Below are positions 1-11,800 of a stretch of 64,000 nt of DNA, piece by piece. Numbering within the stretch: position 1 is the first letter of the stretch; each line of letters opens with the position of its first letter. Position numbers and translations under genes: made by a program. The stretch spans positions 36,860,811 to 36,924,810 of the forward strand of contig NC_045128.1 in assembly GCF_007655135.1 (NCBI RefSeq), in the 5' to 3' direction. The stretch comes from Punica granatum (taxonomy: Eukaryota > Streptophyta > Magnoliopsida > Myrtales > Lythraceae). The notes under the pieces are model-generated. The model worked only from the letters and a program-made list of their open reading frames with translations. It was not told the origin of the DNA and did no database searches.

Positions 1-2538
1 CTTCACCAAGGTGTTTGATTCGGCTGTTGTACAAGTACAATCCTACGAGCTTTTGTGGGTGGAAATTTGGCGGCAGAGACGAGAAAGGATACGCCTCCCA
101 CTCAACCCATCGCAAATTGTTTGACAGATAGTCCAGATCCCCAGATACATATGCATTGTGGATAATGAGCAAGCGGAGCCTCTTCATCCTCTTGAACGCT
201 TTCGCGTTTAAATACACTTCTTCCGTCTCAGGCAAGACTAGCTTAATAGCTTCAACCTTGCTTGTTCCCTGGAACCAAACACGTGGCTTTGTCAGAAACA
301 TCAATTGTTAAAGAGGATCAATGATGCAGAAGTACTCTGGTTGTTCTTAGACAGCGTTTGACACGACAGGTGGGAAACATTTCAGGTAATCATCAAAATG
401 TGTATAATGAAACCAAATGACAGATGATACATCTGCTAACAGAGAAAGGTTTGACAAGAGTTTGTATAACAAGTAATAAGAGAACCGACCAAATTTTCCG
501 TCAAAACATCAATAACATCTTCTGGGAACCACAGCCTGCTGCGCTCCCCAGGATTATTCGGAGACTCTTTCCGGACGACTTCCCTTCCCATTTCCTGCAG
601 CAAGTCATGCATCCACAGCTTGTTGTTCTCAACATTTATCAGAGATTTATCCACAAGAACTCTGATTCCGATATCGGGGAAGAACTTGCAAGCATCTAAG
701 ATTTTCACTACATAGTCTAGGGATACTGCATTAAAGAAACAAGCAATATCGAGAAAAATAGCCTTGTCGAAATCATCAAGACCGTCATAACTAATCTTAA
801 GAATTTCATTATATTCTCTGTTCGGTACACTTTTCAGCCTTGCAATAGCACTCTCCCATTCCTTAACAGTTCTCCCGCACAAGAAAGAGCCCAACACGAT
901 AACAGCCAAGGGGAGATTCTTGGCGTAATCTAATATACGAGAGGTTAGCTCCTTGAACATTTTGGGAGGATTGGGTTCTCTAAATGCATTCAGACAGAAA
1001 AGCCGATAAGACTGGAGATAGTTCAACTCCTTCATTTCATAGAAGTGTTCGACTCCATGGGCATCGAGCAAATGCCTATCTCGTGTGGTTATTATTATCC
1101 TGCTACCACGACCAAACCACTCTTTATTTCCAGCCAACTTTCTCAATTGGTCCAAGTGATCGATATCATCAATAACCACAAGAACCCTTTTGTAGCGGAG
1201 CCTATGGCTAATGACACTGATTCCTTGATCAGCATTAAACAACTTTAAGCTCGCATTTCCTAATATCTCAAAGAGGAGGGTTTCTTGGACTTGAACGAGG
1301 CCCTGCTGTCCCGACATATCCTTCACATTTGCCAGAAAGCTGCTTCCTTCAAAGTCATCCGCGTACTTATTGTATATTGCCTTAGCAATGGTGGACTTCC
1401 CTATTCCTCCAATTCCATAGATGCCAATCATCAGAACTTCCTCATTCAGCCCAATGCTGAGTACCGGGCTAATGCTCTCTATGAGGTCATCTATTCCCAC
1501 TGGGTTGGTGGCAACACTCATTGTCGGACGGTTCAGCTTGCTCGAGACTTCTTCAACAATTCGTTGGATGAATCTCGATTCAACCCTGCAAATTACAGAA
1601 CATTGATAAGACTACAGAACGCCCAGTAAGTGTTCACACATCAACAGAATGAAAACACTCGAACAATATATAATTTGATACATATGTTTTATGATATCAT
1701 AAATAATCCACAACATATGGATTTGTGTCCGATAAGTATTTATAGAAAAAACATAATGTCCGACAAGTGACAGAAAATTCCTGCGGGAATCAGAGCTCTG
1801 AACCTCAAACGGACTCTACTTGCTAATTGTCCATGTTAACTGATAATCAAATTGGGTAAGCAGAGACAAGAAAGAAACGTTTCAATAATCAGAAAGTTAA
1901 GTGTTATCATGTCCAAGATAAAAAGATTACTACATTTGCCCATGATTGCTTCTGTCATCGCAACTCAATCAGAAGTCAAGATCAAATTGTCAGTTTTCTA
2001 CCTGCCAAGACCTTAAAATAATGGAACTTTTCTCAAAAGTAGTTAATAACTACCCCTGTTTAAAGTGCCATCCGCTCATATTAGCCAAACCGTTGAGGGC
2101 AATCCTCCACCCCCTGATCCTCTCCGAGTCCACCCCGAACTTCTCCTCGAACTTGCGCAGATACTCCCCGGTCTTCCCGCTCTGGTGCCTCACCTCGGAG
2201 GGGTCGATACGGTAGAACAAGGGCCGAACCTGGTGCCCCATTGCCTCCCTCCACTCCATGATCTTCGCGAGCTCGTCGAGGCACCAGCCCGAGGATGCGT
2301 AGTTCTCGGAGAAGACCACGATGGAGGCTCGGGACTGCTCGATCGCCCCGATGAGTTCGGCGGAGATGGACTCACCCTTGCGGAGCTGCTCGTCCATGAA
2401 AGTGACGATCCCGTAGCGGGTCAGGGCCTCATAGAGGAAGCCCGTGAAGCCTTCCCTCGTGTCCTCGCCCCTGAAGCTCAGGAACACATCAAAATTCCAC
2501 CTTGCAGCGGAAGAGGAAGAAGACGATGAAGAGGCCAT
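1..2538 (-). CDS. TIR-NBS-LRR immune receptor, 3' part beyond left edge
   Basis: Intracellular disease-resistance receptor. I read exon 1 as 2538-2054, exon 2 as 1585-490 and exon 3 as 268 to beyond base 1; splice phases join cleanly (phase 2, then phase 0). Exon 1 is a TIR domain: poly-Ser start, DVFLSFRGEDTR at about residue 17, and SSGWCLDEL, whose Glu89 is the predicted NADase catalytic residue. Exon 2 is the NB-ARC domain: P-loop GIGGIGKST, kinase-2 VLVVIDDID, RNBS-B GSRIIITTR, RNBS-D FLDIACFF and MHD. The usual GLPLA motif reads NLPLAV, a substitution worth noting. Exon 3 begins with GTSKVEAI and continues into LRR sequence (LRWVEWEAYPFSSLPPNF, then LVGLYLYNSRIKHL), as expected for the TNL linker and first repeats. 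Most of the LRR lies outside the window, so intactness of the whole gene cannot be judged. No frame break is visible in the part present. Confidence 0.93.
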
Positions 2539-3984
2539 TGATTGAAGACTCTGTTTTGGTGTTTTAGCTAAGGGAAGCTTTGGGATCTGAAGGAGGAGGA
2601 GGAGGAGAAAGTCAGAGTATTGGATTTTCCGCCGGCTACTTCTTGTCCTTGAGCGTGCTCCTTCTGAGCATCGCCATAGTCAAAGGTCCGAAAAGTCAAC
2701 GGACAAACTCACGCAACTGGAAAAGTACTTTTTCATTTTATTTCTACTTTTATTTCTACTTTCAACCTTCACCTTCTATAATATTTCTATTTTCAACCCT
2801 CACCTTCTATAATATTTCTATTTTCAACCCTCACCTTCTATAATATTTCTATTTTCGTCCTTCCGTCACTTTAACTTAACTTTGCTAATGTGAAATATGA
2901 TTACATTTCACGTATTTATACATGAGCCTACACCCTTATTTGAAGAAAATTGAATTCTAGCAAGTGAGTATTAATAAAAGAAAGAAATATGCCTATTGAA
3001 AAAATAATATGCCTATTTATATAATATTCAACTTCTTATTAATAATTGTTCAAAAAAAATTTGTTATTAATAACAGTGTAACTATCATTCAGTTAGTTGA
3101 CTAATTATTTTATTTTCACTTGCCATATATAAAAATAGAATCTTTCTTTATGATGTTCAAGCAAAAATTGAATTTTTCTTACTACCAAAAAATTTAAAAT
3201 TTTCTACGGTATTCCGAGAAAAATTTATGGTGCAATCACTTTAAAGTGGTTCTACCATTCAATAGAAGTAAATAATTTCAATTGGTAGTAAATTAATTAA
3301 TTTTGTAAATTACATACAAAAAATAAAATATGCAAATTTCAATGTAAATTACATAAATTTTTAAGTAACATAATTTTAAAGTAATTCACACGAGTTTCAA
3401 GCAAATATACTCAATATTTTAGTAAAATATTATTTAATTTCTACTTAAATTTTTAGCAATTTATTTAATTATATGGTGCAATCATTTTTCTTGATTATAC
3501 CATGGACAAAAATAAGGGTATCGAAATAAAGGCAAAGTGGACAGAGAGAGGATACGAGCCGCACAAATTGGACGCACAGCATGTGGCAGATTGGCAATAA
3601 AGAAATTGCACTTATTCGATCTGCCTTTGGCGTTCACTTTTTACTTTTATGGCCGAAATCTACGAAAAAGTCCGGGAACGACGCAGTTTCGCATCTCCAT
3701 GCCTTTTAATCCCGAATGGCTTGCTTGGATGAACGGATTCAGAGGATAATCGAGGAAGAGGATTTCCTAGGACTCGAACTTGAGACTTGGGGAGTTATTT
3801 CTCGCCCAAATAACTCTTTCCCTCCGAATCGCTTTGTTCGAACAAGCCAGAAGTGGGCCCTTGCGTGAAGCCCATGGGCTTGCAATGTCTTGGCCCTCAT
3901 CAGCAATCCGACAAGACCGGTCCGACCATTTGGCCGAGGAGATCAGCTTACCAAGGCTGCAAATTGTTGTCTTTCCCGCCACCG
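2539..3984. other. Intergenic spacer between divergent TNL and PPR genes
   Basis: This interval holds the 5' flanks of the TNL (leftward) and the PPR gene (rightward). About 2880-3520 is very AT-rich and no coding signal is seen. A GC-richer stretch at about 3530-3980 is the probable PPR promoter and 5' UTR. Its open frame continues upstream of the chosen PPR start to an ATG at 3853. Confidence 0.6.
2759..2856. repeat. Three-copy 31-bp tandem repeat
   Basis: The unit beginning TTCAACC and containing ACCTTCTATAATATTTC recurs at 2761, 2792 and 2823, a period of 31 bp with one or two substitutions. A TTTATTTCTACT stutter precedes it. It lies about 220 bp upstream of the TNL start codon. Confidence 0.85.
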
Positions 3985-5889
3985 ATGTCCAAACCTCTAT
4001 CGTTGCAGAAGCTGCGAGCTCTCTTGAACCCGCTCGTCCTCCATTCCCCATCTCACCCTTCCTCTTACGCCCCCATCTTCGAGCTCCTGACCGGCTGCAA
4101 CCTCCCGAGGCTTGGCCAGCAAGTCCATGCGTTCATCGCCCTCCTCGGGGTGGAGCCCAATGCGTTCCTCGGCGCCAAGATGGTCGCCATGTACGCGAGC
4201 TCGGGCGATCTCGACTCCGCCGTGCTCGTCTTCGGCAGAACCCGGAACCCGAATCGTCTGCTCTATAACTCCATGGTCAGAGCCTATTCGAAATACGGGT
4301 GTTCGAAGGAATGTGCGGAGGTTTACCGGTTAATGCACAAAGGTGGGTTCTTTGGGGATAACTTTACTTTCCCTTTTGTGCTAAGATGTTGCGCTGATCT
4401 GAGGAGCCTTTGGATGGGGAAGTGCGTTCACGGGCAGAGCTTGAGGGCCGGCTGCGATCTCGACATGTATGTGGGGACTTCGTTGATTGATATGTACGTG
4501 AAGTGCAGTGACCTGGGGGATGCGCGTCAGGTGTTTGAGGAAATGCCCTACAGAGATGCTTCCTCTTGGAACGCTCTGATCAATGGGTACATGAAGGTCG
4601 GGAAGGTCAGCCTTGCCAAAGAGTTGTTTCAGGCAATGCCCTGCAAGAACATTGTCTCATGGACTGCGATGGTATCGGGTTACACCCAGAACGGGCTAGG
4701 GGAGGAGGCATTGGGAGTTTTCTATGAAATGTTGAGAGAAGAATCTGAGATAAAGCCCAACTGGGTTACCATTATGAGCGTTCTCCCTGCTTGTACTCAC
4801 TCAGCAGCTCTCGAGCGTGGAAGAAAGATCCATGACTATGCTCGTCAAATTGGGTTGGACTCAAATCCTTCTGTTAGGATAGCTCTCATTGGGATGTATG
4901 CTCGGTGTGGGAGCCTCGATGAAGCTCGTTGCTGCTTTGATAAATTACACGGGAACGAGAAGAACTCTGTAGCGTGGAATACTATTATTACGGGTTACGC
5001 ATCTCATGGGCGTGGAGAGGATTGTGTTTTTACTTTTGAGGAGATGGTCAGAAATGGGGTTAAACCCGACAGTGTTACTTTCACGGGACTCTTGTCTGGT
5101 TGTAGCCATTCTGGTCTCACTGATGTTGGGTTAAAGTACTTTGATAGCATGAGCCGGGTTTTCTCTGTCGAACCAAGAATTGAGCACTATGCTTGCGTGG
5201 TAGATCTCTTGGGCCGTGCAGGGAGACTGGTGGAGGCAAAGGACCTTATTGATCGAATGCCGATGGAGGCAGGGGCGAGCATATGGGGAGCTCTGTTAGC
5301 TGCTTGTAGGAAGAATAGGAACTTGGAGTTGGCGGAATTGGCTGTTCGGAAGCTCTTTGTGATAGAGCCCGAAAACACGGGAAACTATGTCTTGCTCTCT
5401 AACATGTATGCTGAGGCAGGGATGTGGAAGGAAGTGAACAGTCTTAGGAATATCGTTAAAAGCTTGGGGATGAAGAAGAGTCCTGGTTGCAGTTGGATCG
5501 AGATCGATGGGAAAGCGCATCTATTTCTTGGTGGGGACACTTCACATCCTCAGTCCAGAGAGATCTACCTCTTTCTCGAGGCTTTGCCCAATAAGATCAA
5601 GTCGCAAGGCTATATGCCCAACACGACTTTTGCTCTTCACGATGTGAGTGAAGAGGAGAAAGAGCATAACCTTAACACGCACAGTGAGAAGCTTGCAGTG
5701 GCTTTCGGGATTCTTAATACAGAGCCTGGGGCAGTTCTCAGAGTGACTAAGAATCTCCGGATCTGTGGAGACTGCCATACGGTGATTAAGTTCGTGTCGA
5801 GGATATATGAGAGGGAGATTGTCGTGAGAGATGTGAGCCGGTTCCATCACTTCAAGGATGGGTCCTGCTCTTGTGGCGACTATTGGTGA
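3985..5889 (+). CDS. PLS-type pentatricopeptide repeat protein with E and DYW domains
   Basis: Predicted organelle RNA-editing factor: PPR tracts bind a specific transcript and the DYW domain is a cytidine-deaminase-like module. It is a single intronless frame, typical of the family, of 634 aa from ATG 3985. The same frame also opens at ATG 3853 (678 aa); I prefer 3985 because the upstream 44 residues do not look like PPR sequence, although either could serve as a targeting leader. PPR motifs are recognisable by repeats such as VGTSLIDMYVKCSDLGDARQ, WNALINGYMKVGKVSLAKEL and WTAMVSGYTQNG. The E region is around IWGALLAACRKNRNLELAE. The DYW domain has the HSE motif (His566, Glu568), CGDC (Cys594, Cys597), CSC near the end, and the terminal tripeptide DYW. 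All zinc and catalytic positions look intact. The specific editing target cannot be told from sequence alone. Confidence 0.95.
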   Translation: MSKPLSLQKLRALLNPLVLHSPSHPSSYAPIFELLTGCNLPRLGQQVHAFIALLGVEPNAFLGAKMVAMYASSGDLDSAVLVFGRTRNPNRLLYNSMVRAYSKYGCSKECAEVYRLMHKGGFFGDNFTFPFVLRCCADLRSLWMGKCVHGQSLRAGCDLDMYVGTSLIDMYVKCSDLGDARQVFEEMPYRDASSWNALINGYMKVGKVSLAKELFQAMPCKNIVSWTAMVSGYTQNGLGEEALGVFYEMLREESEIKPNWVTIMSVLPACTHSAALERGRKIHDYARQIGLDSNPSVRIALIGMYARCGSLDEARCCFDKLHGNEKNSVAWNTIITGYASHGRGEDCVFTFEEMVRNGVKPDSVTFTGLLSGCSHSGLTDVGLKYFDSMSRVFSVEPRIEHYACVVDLLGRAGRLVEAKDLIDRMPMEAGASIWGALLAACRKNRNLELAELAVRKLFVIEPENTGNYVLLSNMYAEAGMWKEVNSLRNIVKSLGMKKSPGCSWIEIDGKAHLFLGGDTSHPQSREIYLFLEALPNKIKSQGYMPNTTFALHDVSEEEKEHNLNTHSEKLAVAFGILNTEPGAVLRVTKNLRICGDCHTVIKFVSRIYEREIVVRDVSRFHHFKDGSCSCGDYW

Positions 5890-6327
5890 GGACTTGGGCA
5901 GTATTCGATAGTGTCAGAACAACATACCTGATTCTTTATTAAGCCACCTTCATCAATAAAGTAAGCTTTAAAAGCACAAAACGTTCTAGCGGTTAATGAA
6001 CAAATGAAGAACAACAAAGGGATAAATCGCTTAAATGAACCATGTAAATGAAAATTGTTTTGACATACAACAGTATCAAATGTAACAAGCCAAATTCGGA
6101 GGCAGAGCTAATGAAGCTGAGTTCATCTACTTGCCCTGATCAACAAACAAAAGGCACAGTCAAGAGTAAGACCATGTTGAATGACTAGACTATATTTCTC
6201 TATGTACATAAAGTAAGACACTTTTATGTCATCGGTGTTTTGTGATGAGGTTTTCCTGTGTTAGCGGGATTTTCTGAATGCCATAAATTTACCAAATTCT
6301 GTCAAGAAGAGAGTGTGATCTGATTTA
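5890..6327. other. Convergent 3' ends of PPR and ceramidase-like genes
   Basis: A 438-bp spacer between two convergent stop codons. It contains AATAAA-like sequence (ATCAATAAAG at about 5952) that could serve the PPR transcript. No other gene signal is seen. Confidence 0.6.
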
Positions 6328-8239
6328 TCATGATTCCTCAGCTGAAACACTAGTATAAGTGCTTTCGCAATTCTCTCCCTTCGAGTTCTTCTCTCTATAC
6401 CGGTACCAGGAAATCTTCCATGTCACTAGCAAACTTTGCCTGCATTCGTGGAATTGCAACCAAATTTGAGAGATAGAGCAAGAGAGGAAGGGAGAAAGAG
6501 AGAGCGAGGAAGAACTGGACAAATTCAAATACGTATAAAACAAAAATGGCATTTGTATAGACAGTACCTCTCTAGGTCAATAGTTCTCTTTGCAAGCATG
6601 AGAGTCAAGAAAACAGGGACCATTGCAGCACAGAGATGCTTAAGCGTGTGTCCACTGACAAAATGGTGAGTCCATTTGTAGATTGGTTTATCTGCAGCTT
6701 CTTCAATTTTGGCTATAAGATAAAATGCTGCAAAAGTCGGATTAAGAAGACTCAGCATGGAATAAGTAGTAAGACCCTGTAAAATTCCCAAATTCGAGCA
6801 AACAAGGAAACAAACAAACCTGCTGCCCAGAGCCAGTATGTCGAGTGCGTGTACATTGGAGGTAGCAAAATCGCCATAATTGGTATAGCAATGCAAGGAA
6901 CGAACTGGATTATAGCATATGGGCGAAGATCATCAAAAAACCTGCATAAGGATAGATGAATCCCATCAGTAACCACGGAGTAGCTAAGCATCAGATAGAT
7001 CCATAAACCTATTATCACAGTAGATGTACTACAATTCTGCTCAAGGATGAGGAATTGGCAAGCATGTGCATTCACAATAGCTCAAGCAGACATCCCAACA
7101 AGATAAACCCTGCCAGGATTTTACCCCTCTACACTCTCTCACCCGTAGATGCAGTTAAACCCATACAAAATAATGACTTCGTGCTAGGAATTAATCACTA
7201 ATCAGCCAAAGGGAAGGCCTTCAAAGAGAAATAAGGCGGCCTATCCTTTGCACATAAAGGTTCTAGATACATACTGATTAAGAGAGACGTTTAGAATTGA
7301 GAGGATCAGTCATGATCAACTTACCTCCAATATAGAATGCTCAGAGCACCAGCCAAAAGTAGCGGTACAATCGATATCATTCCCTTCCGTTCGTCAATCC
7401 TTTCAATGATGAAAATTGCCACAATAGAAGTGAACGCAATGGTCATCTACAGATGTCAGGAAAAGCACACTTCAATCTACGTCTATACCCAGCAGACTTT
7501 GATACATATATATGCAAATATACTTTCTCTGAGGCAAACTTACCGGCAAGCGATCCCACACAAGCCGGGCATCATTTGGCTTGAGATGGTAGTACGAGGA
7601 GCCAAAAGCAACAGCGGCAACACCGAGGAAGAAACATGTCCAACCCAGTAGCTCACCTTGGAGGCTTAAGTTAAGACATTGACAACGATCAGCAGCAACA
7701 ATCAAAGGGATTAGGGGACACCCCTCTCTCGGGCGAGTTGCAATAAAGCTTAATCACGAGGACCTGATTACCTCAGCTTGAAATAATTCCCGTAGTAGCA
7801 AAGCACAAGCCCAACGAGACCAACGACAAGGAATGGGAAATTGGACACCACATTCAGAAAATTAGGTATGCCTGGAACAGTTAAAATTGACGAGTAAATG
7901 GATACAGCAATAACAGGACACAAAATTCCACATTCAGCGTACTAGTCCAACATTGAATCAAGTTCTACTTATCAATGGATCAGGTAGAAGATCACCATGC
8001 TGGGGAAAGCAGAGTTAAAGACCTTCAAGCTAAAACTTGAATTGACTACGAGGACAGACGAACAAACAATCAAGCTAAATCATTTCTCATAACACACGAA
8101 CTAATCAATTACCGAAGAACTCGCGCTGGTCAGCGAAATCATGGTATGCCTCCGACTGAGGAATCGCCGGGGTGACGATCATAAGCACGACAAAGCAAGC
8201 AATCGCCACTCCCCAAGCATACAACGTCCGCCGCCTCAT
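6328..8239 (-). CDS. Alkaline (phyto)ceramidase-family membrane protein
   Basis: Multi-pass membrane protein resembling the plant alkaline phytoceramidase (aPHC) family, expected in ER/Golgi membranes where it would hydrolyse ceramides; the activity is inferred from family. Seven exons: 8239-8113, 7871-7772, 7664-7544, 7446-7325, 6941-6820, 6727-6568 and 6439-6328, all GT-AG, giving 864 nt and 287 aa. The N-terminus MRRRTLYAWGVAIACFVVLM is a signal-anchor-like hydrophobic segment. Family hallmarks are GSSYYHLKPND (Ser and His of the CREST hydrolase signature), VWDRLP, RFFDDLRPYA, YTHSTYWLWAAG and SGHTLKHLCAA with the two His that would bind zinc. About seven hydrophobic segments are spread through the protein. 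The last exon adds a hydrophilic Ser/Glu-rich tail. The third intron ends in TTAAG rather than a strong CAG acceptor. The gene diverges from the importin gene on its right. Confidence 0.9.
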
Positions 8240-8816
8240 TTTCCACTGCGAAAACGAGAGAACGATAGAGATCAAAATGCCTCTTTGACTTCAACTGCTT
8301 CCTAGATGATCCCCAGAAGTCGCTCCAATGGCGGATTTGGCGGTTGCTTGTTCCCAGACTGGAGCACGCCGTGAAATGAATGACCGGAGATCGGACGGAG
8401 CTAACTTTCTGCCATCATCCAAAGACCGCAAAATGCAGGTCGGACCTTCAATTTTAGAGTATTTATAAAAAGACCCAAATTTTATCATCTTTGAAAAAAG
8501 GCCCATGAACTTTTTGGTCTAATGGTTGGGCCTGGGCGTAAAGAATTCGTAGCCCATGGGCCTAGACTGCGAGCCCATTCCCCGCTTCGTAATGGCCGAT
8601 GGAGACGGTGACCCGCCGACCGGAGTGGACCCCGCGGCGACGCCGGTCATTAGTCTGAAGTATTGTCACTGTGTCAAAAACATAGCCCGCGAGGACTCTC
8701 ACTATATAAACCCCTCTTGCCGAAACCATTTGTCCGAGAAGCTCGAAAACCCTCGCAAAATCGCAGCAGCAGCTGCTCAACAGTTCACGCAGTCGCCTCC
8801 CTCACTAGCTCTAGCG
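8240..8816. promoter_or_regulatory. Divergent promoter between ceramidase-like and importin-4 genes
   Basis: Only 577 bp separate the two start codons, so the promoters share this interval. Three GGCCCA/TGGGCC-type (site II-like) motifs cluster at about 8500-8560 (AGGCCCATGAAC, TTGGGCCTGG, AGCCCATGGGCC), a pattern common upstream of plant growth and housekeeping genes. A good TATA box (TATATAAA, 8703-8710) faces the importin gene, about 107 bp before its ATG. A second, TATTTATAAAA at about 8458, could serve either direction. Confidence 0.6.
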
Positions 8817-11800
8817 ATGGCGCAGTCTCTGGAGCTGCTGCTGATTCAGTTCCTTATGCCGGACAATGACGCCCGGCGGCAGGCGGAGGAGCAGATTAAG
8901 CGGCTAGCGAAGGATCCGCAGGTGGTCCCAGCACTCATCCAGCATCTCCGCACAGCCAAGACCCCCAACGTCCGCCAGCTCGCCGCCGTCCTGCTAAGGA
9001 AGAAGATCACCGGGCACTGGGCCAAGCTCCCACCGCAGACGAAGCAGCTCGTCAAGGACTCTCTCATAGAGAGCATCACCTTGGAGCACAGGTAGTTGAG
9101 ATCATCCAACTTTCCTGCTCTCTTTCATTTGACTGTATTCCGTTGAATTATCGACCACGGCGCCTTGGGGCAGTGAGTGATGCCAAATGTAGTGAGAACA
9201 TTGCAGTGTGATGCCCAGCCATGCGGAATACTTCATTGCAGTTGATCTGTTGTTCTTTTGCGGGTGTCAGTTGCATTATAGTTTGAATCTCCGTACTAGG
9301 CTGTTGGCATTTGACGTGATTGAAAATACAGGTTGACATGCTTGTCGGTTTGAGATATATTTTGAATGAATTGATACTAAAGAAGTGTGAATTGAACTGT
9401 CACGCGATTGACTGAAAGAAAATTGGTACGCACTGAAGCATGATGTAGCGTACTGCTAATCACTGAATAGAGTGTGGATTTTTTTTCCCCTATTTTTTAC
9501 ATTGGCATTTTCGTCATTTGACTCGTGGTAATGCTCGATTGATGCTCCAAATTTTGAGATAGAGATGAATCTTCCAAATGCATTTTCATAAGCGGGATGC
9601 CACTTGAATTTTTCTTCAGGTATGCTCGACAGCTTTGGAGTGGAATATCAGATAATCTGAGCAGTTTGAATTTGATTTAACATCTATGCGGTGCTTAGTG
9701 AACTCAACAGAATCTCCGATGTAAAATTAACCAATGGCCTTGAATTAGTATAATGACTTAATTAATAGAAAGTAACTTGGTATGTAAATTTTTTAATTGA
9801 ACAAATTACCTGCTTAAATAACAACCTTGTTAACTTGCTGTTTCACACTGTGACTTGTCATAATGAGAAATATTCTGAATGACTTACCAATCTTTTTATG
9901 TGAGAGACCAGTCTTTGGAATCGAATATCTCTTTTGATTAGGCTCACGTTAGTTTTTTTTTTCCGTATGGCTTTTTCTTCTTATAATTTCTTTATTTATT
10001 ATTTGTTTTAATAAAAGGAGATTGATGACTGATTGTTTTCTTTTTAGCCCTCCAGTGAGACGAGCGAGTGCCAATGTAGTGAGTGTTGTTGCAAAGTACG
10101 CAGTTCCAGTGGGGGAGTGGCCTGATTTACTGAATTTCTTATTTCAGTGCAGCCAAAGCTCACAAGAGGATCATAGAGAAGTAAGTTCAAGAAACCTGCA
10201 ACATTGTTTCCAACCTCAATATTTTTATGTTCCGTGCATACTCCATCCATGTCTTAACTAGCTTCTAATCTTCTAGCTGCTTCTGGATTTTCTTAGTTTT
10301 AGGAATCTAATTTGCATGTGGTTGACTACTTGCAGTTTCTTGTTAAGAAGTGCATGTATTTTTGGTAGCTCAATCTTTATGCCTCGCATGTAAAACCCTT
10401 TTTAAATATAAGCAATGAACTAGTAACATTTTATATTTATATTTATCTGTTATACATGTTATATATGTTTGTATGTACATTTTTGTGGCATAGGCAAATC
10501 GTTAGAATGGCCTACTGGTATATTACTGTTGCGAACAATTCTATGATTCTATTCTGATAATTGATAACTTATCTCTGGTGATGTCAGGTCGCCTTAATTC
10601 TTTTCAGCTCTTTGACTGAAACGATAGGAAACACATTCCGGCCACATTTCGCAGATTTGCAAGCTCTTTTGCTCAAATGCCTCCAAGATGAAACTAGCAG
10701 CCGTGTCAGAATTGCTGCTCTCAAGTAAGTTCTATATCATGACCACCTTGAATATTTGCTTTTCTCACGCATTTTTCTGTTATTTTGTTCAACTCTGTCC
10801 CATAACGGACTGACACTTATTAAATGAAATTCTTAGGGCAGTTGGGTCTTTCCTGGAGTTTACTAATGATGGGGATGAAGTGGTGAGTTTCCTTGATGAT
10901 GGTTAGTTAGTCATTATTGCCGCTTTTCTGTTGTGGTGTCTTTTAATCAAAGAACTTATATTTAGCTAACCATAGAGGGGCGAAGAAAATTTGTCACTTC
11001 TTTCATCTCTTCCAGACTCAAAATTAGATTTACTTTACATGTTTATTTTGTATTATTAGCGCGAACTCTCAATCCCAAACGCCACCGTTACTCTTTCGTG
11101 GTATCTCACAAAATATGGATCGTTACTTCGCCATGCTATGATGTCAGAAAGTTTGAGGCTCTTATATTATCTGGCTATTTTCTTGCAAAGCTCAGTGTCT
11201 CTATGTTTCTTCTGTAGAATACTGAATCAATGTCAGTGATTTGCTCTTCCAGCTAGTTGATTGTTTCTGTAGTTATATGGTTTCTCTGATGTTGGATCAT
11301 AATCATGCAGGTTAAGTTTCGAGAATTTATTCCCAGCATTTTGAATGTATCAAGACAATGCCTTGCTTCGGGTGAAGAGGATGTAGCTGTCCTTGCATTT
11401 GAGATTTTTGATGAACTGATTGAATCTCCTGCACCTCTTCTTGGGGAATCTATCAAATCCATTGTACAATTTTCTCTCGAAGTTTGCTCAAGTCAAAATC
11501 TAGAACCAAACACGCGCCATCAGGTGAGAAGGGACCACCATATTCCAGCCTTCGTCTCTTGATTTTTGTTACCTAGGATAGCATTCCATTCTCTTGATTT
11601 ACTGTGCTCTCACTTTACATGTTGTCATAAGATTCTTTTGCTCAACTCTCATGATTTGTTATGTTCTATCAGGCTATTCAGATTATTTCATGGCTTGCTA
11701 AGTATAAATCCAATTCGCTGAAGAAATATAAGCTGGCGAACCCTATCCTGCAAGTCATGTGCCCATTGCTTGCACAGTCAACAGATGGAGATGAAGATGA

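Noticed and set aside
2065..2529. Long plus-strand frame opposite the TIR exon
   Set aside because: Antisense shadow of a clear TIR domain in GC-rich sequence.
8556..8816. In-frame N-terminal extension of the importin from an upstream ATG
   Set aside because: It spans the TATA box and probable transcription start, and the conserved family N-terminus MAQSLELLL begins at 8817.
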